Shown here: piece by piece, positions 14,638 through 16,773 of the stretch | Layout: every line of letters starts with the position of its first letter | Numbering within the stretch: position 1 is the first letter of the stretch | Origin: an uncultured Clostridia bacterium | Lineage (GTDB): Bacteria > Bacillota > Clostridia > TANB77 > CAG-508 | DNA length: 16,773 nucleotides | Assembly (NCBI GenBank): GCA_947625565.1 | Contig: CANQOU010000016.1 | Span: 1 to 16,773, forward strand | Direction of reading: 5' to 3' | Made by a program: the position numbers and the translations under genes | Notes under the pieces: model-generated | The model's database searches: none | Told to the model about the DNA's origin: nothing | Seen by the model: only the letters and a program-made list of their open reading frames with translations

Positions 14638-14697
14638 TAAAAAACAAAACCTCCTTCCAAAAAAATTGATTTTATATCTAATTATTCATATGTAAAA

Positions 14698-14807
14698 AGG
14701 GCATAATGTCCTGTGTAAACATCTAAAGTGTTATCTTAAGTATTTCTGAAATACATCTTCTGCATTATGTTACTTAAAACAGGTACATTAGCCCTGCCAA
14801 GATTATA
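14698..14807 (-). promoter_or_regulatory. Leftward promoter -10 and possible transcription attenuator of the sigma operon
   Basis: A consensus TATAAT on the - strand (14807-14802) lacks a good -35. A start about 7 bp later would make the RNA begin with AGGGCTAATGT (14795-14785). This can pair, with one bulge, with ACATTATGCCCT (14709-14698), which runs into TTTTT (14698-14694), a terminator-like end with a long loop. A second copy of the 5' arm, CATAATG (14769-14763), can use the same 3' arm. The loop contains a 15-nt near-palindrome (14740-14754). It also contains a possible nine-codon ORF (14765-14736, MQKMYFRNT) without a clear ribosome binding site. Confidence 0.4.
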
Positions 14808-14826
14808 CGAGAAAACAGTTGCGAAA

Positions 14827-14935
14827 TTTGTCGAATTATGGTGCTGTTTTGTCGAAAAAGCAATTTGTTTTATTTTTCAAATCCTTGTAAATGGCTAAAT
14901 ATCCAAGCATTATAAAATCGACTTACTTCGACAAA
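14827..14935. promoter_or_regulatory. TTTGTCGAA operator boxes of the Xre repressor
   Basis: TTTGTCGAA occurs at 14827-14835 and 14848-14856, exactly 21 bp apart (two helical turns). The inverse TTCGACAAA is at 14927-14935, with a half-match ATCGACTTA beginning at 14917. The first box lies about where a -35 for the leftward TATAAT (14802-14807) should be. The inverted one lies near possible rightward start signals (TTGTAA 14885-14890, 17 bp, CATTAT 14908-14913; another TATAAT at 14962-14967). The arrangement fits a repressor-controlled divergent switch. Binding by the neighbouring Xre protein is inferred. Confidence 0.5.
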
Positions 14936-15029
14936 GTACAAAAAATTTTAGTAATAAAGTATATAATGTTTTTGAAAAAGAATATAAAATATACTTAGAT
15001 AAGTACATTGCTGAAGGAGGAATAATGAA

Positions 15030-15386
15030 ATGGCACTAGACAAAGTAATGATAGGAGCTAGAATAAGAAAAATTAGGGAGGAAATTTTTGAAGAATCAAG
15101 AGATAAATTTGGTAAAAGATGCGATTTAACAGAAAGACATATAGGACAGATTGAACGAGGAGATTTTTTAATCAGTTTGTCTTCATTAGATATGATTGCA
15201 TCAGCAACAGGCATCGACACAGATTTTATTTTATATGGAAAAGGCGAAAATAATAAGCTTCAAGTATCAGAGAATTTGCATGACATCATCGAAAGAAGTG
15301 ATAAAGAAGAACTAAAAATGTACTATAAATGTATTTGCACAATAAAAAGTTATATGAATAAAACGATGAACAGGATAAAAAAATGA
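15030..15386 (+). CDS. Xre family transcriptional repressor (Tn916 orf9 position)
   Basis: A 118-residue protein with an N-terminal lambda-repressor-like helix-turn-helix (about 7-69). The pattern is GARIRKIREEIFEESRDKFGKRCDLTERHIGQIERG, with a closing segment SLDMIASATGIDTDFILYG typical of Xre proteins. The C-terminal part (about 75-118) is helical and basic with no protease or sensor motif, so how it is relieved is not evident; no ImmA-like protease is adjacent. The start at 15030 follows GGAGG at 9 nt. An ATG five bases earlier opens only a four-codon frame. It faces the sigma-like operon across a 448-bp control region with repeated TTTGTCGAA boxes. Length and position match the orf9 repressor of Tn916-type elements. 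Confidence 0.88.
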   Translation: MALDKVMIGARIRKIREEIFEESRDKFGKRCDLTERHIGQIERGDFLISLSSLDMIASATGIDTDFILYGKGENNKLQVSENLHDIIERSDKEELKMYYKCICTIKSYMNKTMNRIKK

Positions 15387-15400
15387 AATTTTTTATCCTG
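15371..15400. repeat. 12-bp inverted repeat across the repressor stop codon
   Basis: CAGGATAAAAAA (15371-15382) and TTTTTTATCCTG (15389-15400) are perfect complements with a 6-nt loop containing the TGA stop. A T-rich stretch follows only 12 bases later, so it is not a classical terminator. It may protect the mRNA 3' end. Confidence 0.6.
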
Positions 15401-15439
15401 CTATATAATTGCCCTTTTTATTTTTTTCATAACGGCATA

Positions 15440-15469
15440 AAAAGCCATCCAATCGAATGGCTTTTGTCT
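15440..15469. terminator. Bidirectional terminator between repressor and LolA-like gene
   Basis: A 9-bp stem (AAAAGCCAT 15440-15448, ATGGCTTTT 15457-15465) with an 8-nt loop and T tracts on both strands (TTTTGTCTT rightward, five T's leftward) between two convergent genes. Confidence 0.8.
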
Positions 15470-15538
15470 TATCGTCAACACGAGACAGATTTTAGTCCAG
15501 TAAACTGTTTCAGACTCAAAATCCTATTTTTCTAATTT

Positions 15539-16171
15539 TTATTCCACCAAACTATAGCCTGTTAAATCTGGTTCAAAGACTGCATCGTCTACATGATTCA
15601 ATTCAAATTCAAATTCCGTATTCAAATATTTTAAAACCAAACCTGTTTCCTTATCAAAATATACTTCAGGAATGTTTTTGGCTTTATAAAGATAACAGTC
15701 TTTACCATTGTATATAGTTTCTTTAATTGACATTTCTGCGTCTTTCATTGCTTCCTTTATTTGTTTATCACTACTATCTTTAAAATTTATATTGACAGGA
15801 AGCATAGAAAAAATCATCCCTGCTTTTTCAAGCAATTCTTCTTTACCAGTTTCTCTGTATATTTTAGTTTCTCCGTTATTCTCATACATAATGTCTTTTG
15901 CCGTTTCATTTGTTTGTTTGAATAGCGTTGTAGAAAAGGAGATTGATTTTTTTCCTTTTTGATAATATTCTATTTCTGTTCTTTTCTCATCTGTATCGTT
16001 TACAATTTTTTGATAATAGGTATCGCACTTTAAAATTTCTTCTTGTTTTGTAGCTAAATCTCTAATCATGGATATCTTTTTTTGCTCGCCTCTAAAATAA
16101 ATTCCAAATCCTACAGCTAATATAAAAAGTACAACAATTATGAAAAATAATACTTTTTTCCATGTTTTCAT
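15539..16171 (-). CDS. Membrane-anchored LolA/RseB-like extracytoplasmic protein
   Basis: A 210-residue protein with a basic start, one membrane helix (about 6-25, no lipobox cysteine) and an extracytoplasmic domain. The domain's order of strands (YYQKGKKSISFSTT, TKIYRETGKEE, GKDCYLYKA, EVYFDKETGLVLKYLN, FEFELNHVDDAVFEPD) resembles the LolA/RseB-type half-barrel seen in lipoprotein carriers and envelope-stress sensors. The ending 'D.tGlvlk.l......f..vdd.vFe.dl' is typical of small Firmicutes proteins of this kind. Function is unknown. The ATG at 16171 follows AAAGGGGG. A very good extended -10 promoter lies about 80 bp upstream. It could be cargo of the element or ordinary chromosome; codon usage looks like its neighbours. 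Confidence 0.7.
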   Translation of the reverse strand: MKTWKKVLFFIIVVLFILAVGFGIYFRGEQKKISMIRDLATKQEEILKCDTYYQKIVNDTDEKRTEIEYYQKGKKSISFSTTLFKQTNETAKDIMYENNGETKIYRETGKEELLEKAGMIFSMLPVNINFKDSSDKQIKEAMKDAEMSIKETIYNGKDCYLYKAKNIPEVYFDKETGLVLKYLNTEFEFELNHVDDAVFEPDLTGYSLVE

Positions 16172-16249
16172 AAAAATTCCCCCTTTTATATCACATATTT
16201 AGATTTTCCAATATTTCTTTCCAATACACAACTTTTCTCCTATATATTC

Positions 16250-16278
16250 ATTATACCACTTTTTATAATAAATAGCAA
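16250..16278 (-). promoter_or_regulatory. Promoter of the LolA/RseB-like gene
   Basis: Read leftward: TTGCTA (16278-16273), a 17-bp spacer, then TATAAT (16255-16250) with TG one base before it (extended -10). Confidence 0.75.
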
Positions 16279-16301
16279 TTTTTTTGTCCTGAACGATGAA
16301 G

Positions 16302-16338
16302 GATAGTAATTGATTATTACTATCTTTTGTGTTATATT
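16302..16338 (+). promoter_or_regulatory. Promoter with overlapping 9-bp dyad upstream of the 72-aa gene
   Basis: TTGATT (16310-16315), a 17-bp spacer, then TATATT (16333-16338). A perfect inverted repeat, GATAGTAAT (16302-16310) and ATTACTATC (16316-16324) with a 5-bp centre, spans the -35 box and is well placed for a repressor or activator. It is divergent from the LolA/RseB-like promoter. Confidence 0.65.
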
Positions 16339-16372
16339 ATAGTAAGAATATCAATATAAAAGGAGCAAAAAA

Positions 16373-16591
16373 ATGAACTTTAAGAAAGATTTTTCAATAG
16401 AAAAACAAAACTTATTACAACAAGCAGATGTCAAAGTAGAAGACAAAAATTATACATCAGACGAAATAAGGAATGCTTTAAACAGTGTTTGTTCTTATAT
16501 TATGAGTCAAAGCACAAAAAATGGTGATTTATCAAAGTTAATGATTAAATATAATAGCATAATAGATGTTTTATCAAAAAATGAATATTAA
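16373..16591 (+). CDS. Small hypothetical protein (72 aa)
   Basis: A 72-residue hydrophilic protein predicted to be helical, starting at ATG 16373 with AAAAGGAG 7 nt upstream. Composition is rich in Lys, Asn, Asp and Ser; a single Cys (about residue 43) and no membrane segment or known motif are seen. It has its own promoter with an operator-like dyad and is followed 16 bp later by a membrane protein gene in the same direction, likely one operon. I do not recognise the family. Small hydrophilic genes like this occur near the regulatory end of integrative elements, but no function can be given. Confidence 0.7.
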   Translation: MNFKKDFSIEKQNLLQQADVKVEDKNYTSDEIRNALNSVCSYIMSQSTKNGDLSKLMIKYNSIIDVLSKNEY

Positions 16592-16607
16592 TTTGGAGGG
16601 ATATGTA

Positions 16608-16773
16608 ATGAAAAGAGGTTCATATCTAAGTGTTGGCTTTAGCGTTGGAATATCAATGACAATTCTTTTTAGTATTGTTTTTTGCAAAGTATTAAACAGT
16701 TATGCAGGAATTGGAGTTGGAATTTGTTTTGGTATTTCTCTAGGTGTTTTCACTTCGTTAATTTTTAAAAATT
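16608..16773 (+). CDS. Membrane protein, 3' end outside the window
   Basis: An open frame from ATG 16608 (GGAGG about 9 nt upstream) to the last base, giving 55 residues so far without a stop. The visible part has two hydrophobic stretches (about residues 8-27 and 34-53) rich in Gly, Ser, Val and Ile. They are joined by a short turn (KVLNSYAG), so it is a two-or-more-helix membrane protein with glycine-packed helices. It is probably in one operon with the 72-residue gene. No family is recognised. Confidence 0.55.
   Translation, partial: MKRGSYLSVGFSVGISMTILFSIVFCKVLNSYAGIGVGICFGISLGVFTSLIFKN

Noticed and set aside
15025..15039. Four-codon frame MKWH overlapping the repressor start
   Set aside because: It shares the repressor's ribosome binding site, overlaps the true start and is not tied to any structure; probably chance.
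15485..15535. GACTCAAAATC-like segment resembling a tRNA-Leu anticodon arm, possibly an attachment-site remnant
   Set aside because: Only about 11 bases fit; no acceptor, D- or T-arm around it, and it can equally be an imperfect inverted repeat with GATTTTAGTC at about 15490.

Overview
The window is AT-rich DNA from an anaerobic, low-GC Gram-positive, most likely an uncultured gut-type member of the Clostridia. Supporting this are strong AGGAGG-type ribosome binding sites, frequent GTG/TTG starts, sigma-A-like promoters, a superoxide reductase (typical of anaerobes) and Gram-positive envelope genes (LCP protein, DD-carboxypeptidase, ComEA, CvpA). All calls were made by reading the sequence; no database search was possible.

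Region A (1-10707) is chromosomal housekeeping. It holds a desulfoferrodoxin-type superoxide reductase, a ComEA-like DNA-binding protein and a divergent D-Ala-D-Ala carboxypeptidase. A leftward envelope cluster follows: an LCP cell-wall ligase with its own promoter, and CvpA with a DUF5711-like anchored protein that share a promoter. Further right are a YkvI-like transporter and a GldA/GldF/GldG-type ABC operon (ATPase, permease, auxiliary subunit) behind a TTTACA-N17-TATGAT promoter. A divergent UPF0016/TMEM165-type cation transporter closes the region. Good terminators separate most units.

Region B (about 10774-15400, perhaps to the window end) is one end of an integrative element inserted at tRNA-Arg(TCT). 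From the tRNA rightward it carries a tyrosine integrase, a small excisionase-like protein, two small unknown proteins, an HTH protein, an unlisted 56-residue membrane protein, an HTH_16-like protein, a sigma-like protein and a divergent Xre repressor. This is the order of the int-xis-orf8-orf7-orf9 end of Tn916-type conjugative elements, so conjugation genes would be expected to the right of the window. The tRNA locus is unusual: a promoter-bearing 5' half of tRNA-Arg lies 143 bp before a complete tRNA-Arg, and direct repeats of CTCTAACAAA (probable integrase arm sites) flank the intact tRNA almost symmetrically.

The element's control DNA is the most interesting part. The repressor/sigma intergenic region has repeated TTTGTCGAA boxes (two of them exactly 21 bp apart). 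It also has a possible transcription attenuator starting at the predicted 5' end. A second hairpin system would hide the ribosome binding site of the sigma-like gene, and one arm of it lies inside a four-codon leader ORF (MCSL) that has its own ribosome binding site, much like erm-type translational attenuation. Between xis and int lies a nested inverted repeat whose loop contains an extended -10 promoter. This could end the upstream transcript while letting int be made from its own start.

Region C (15400-16773) has a leftward membrane-anchored LolA/RseB-like protein, a divergent small gene whose -35 box lies in a 9-bp dyad, and a membrane protein cut off by the window end. Whether it is element cargo or conjugation-side DNA cannot be decided here.
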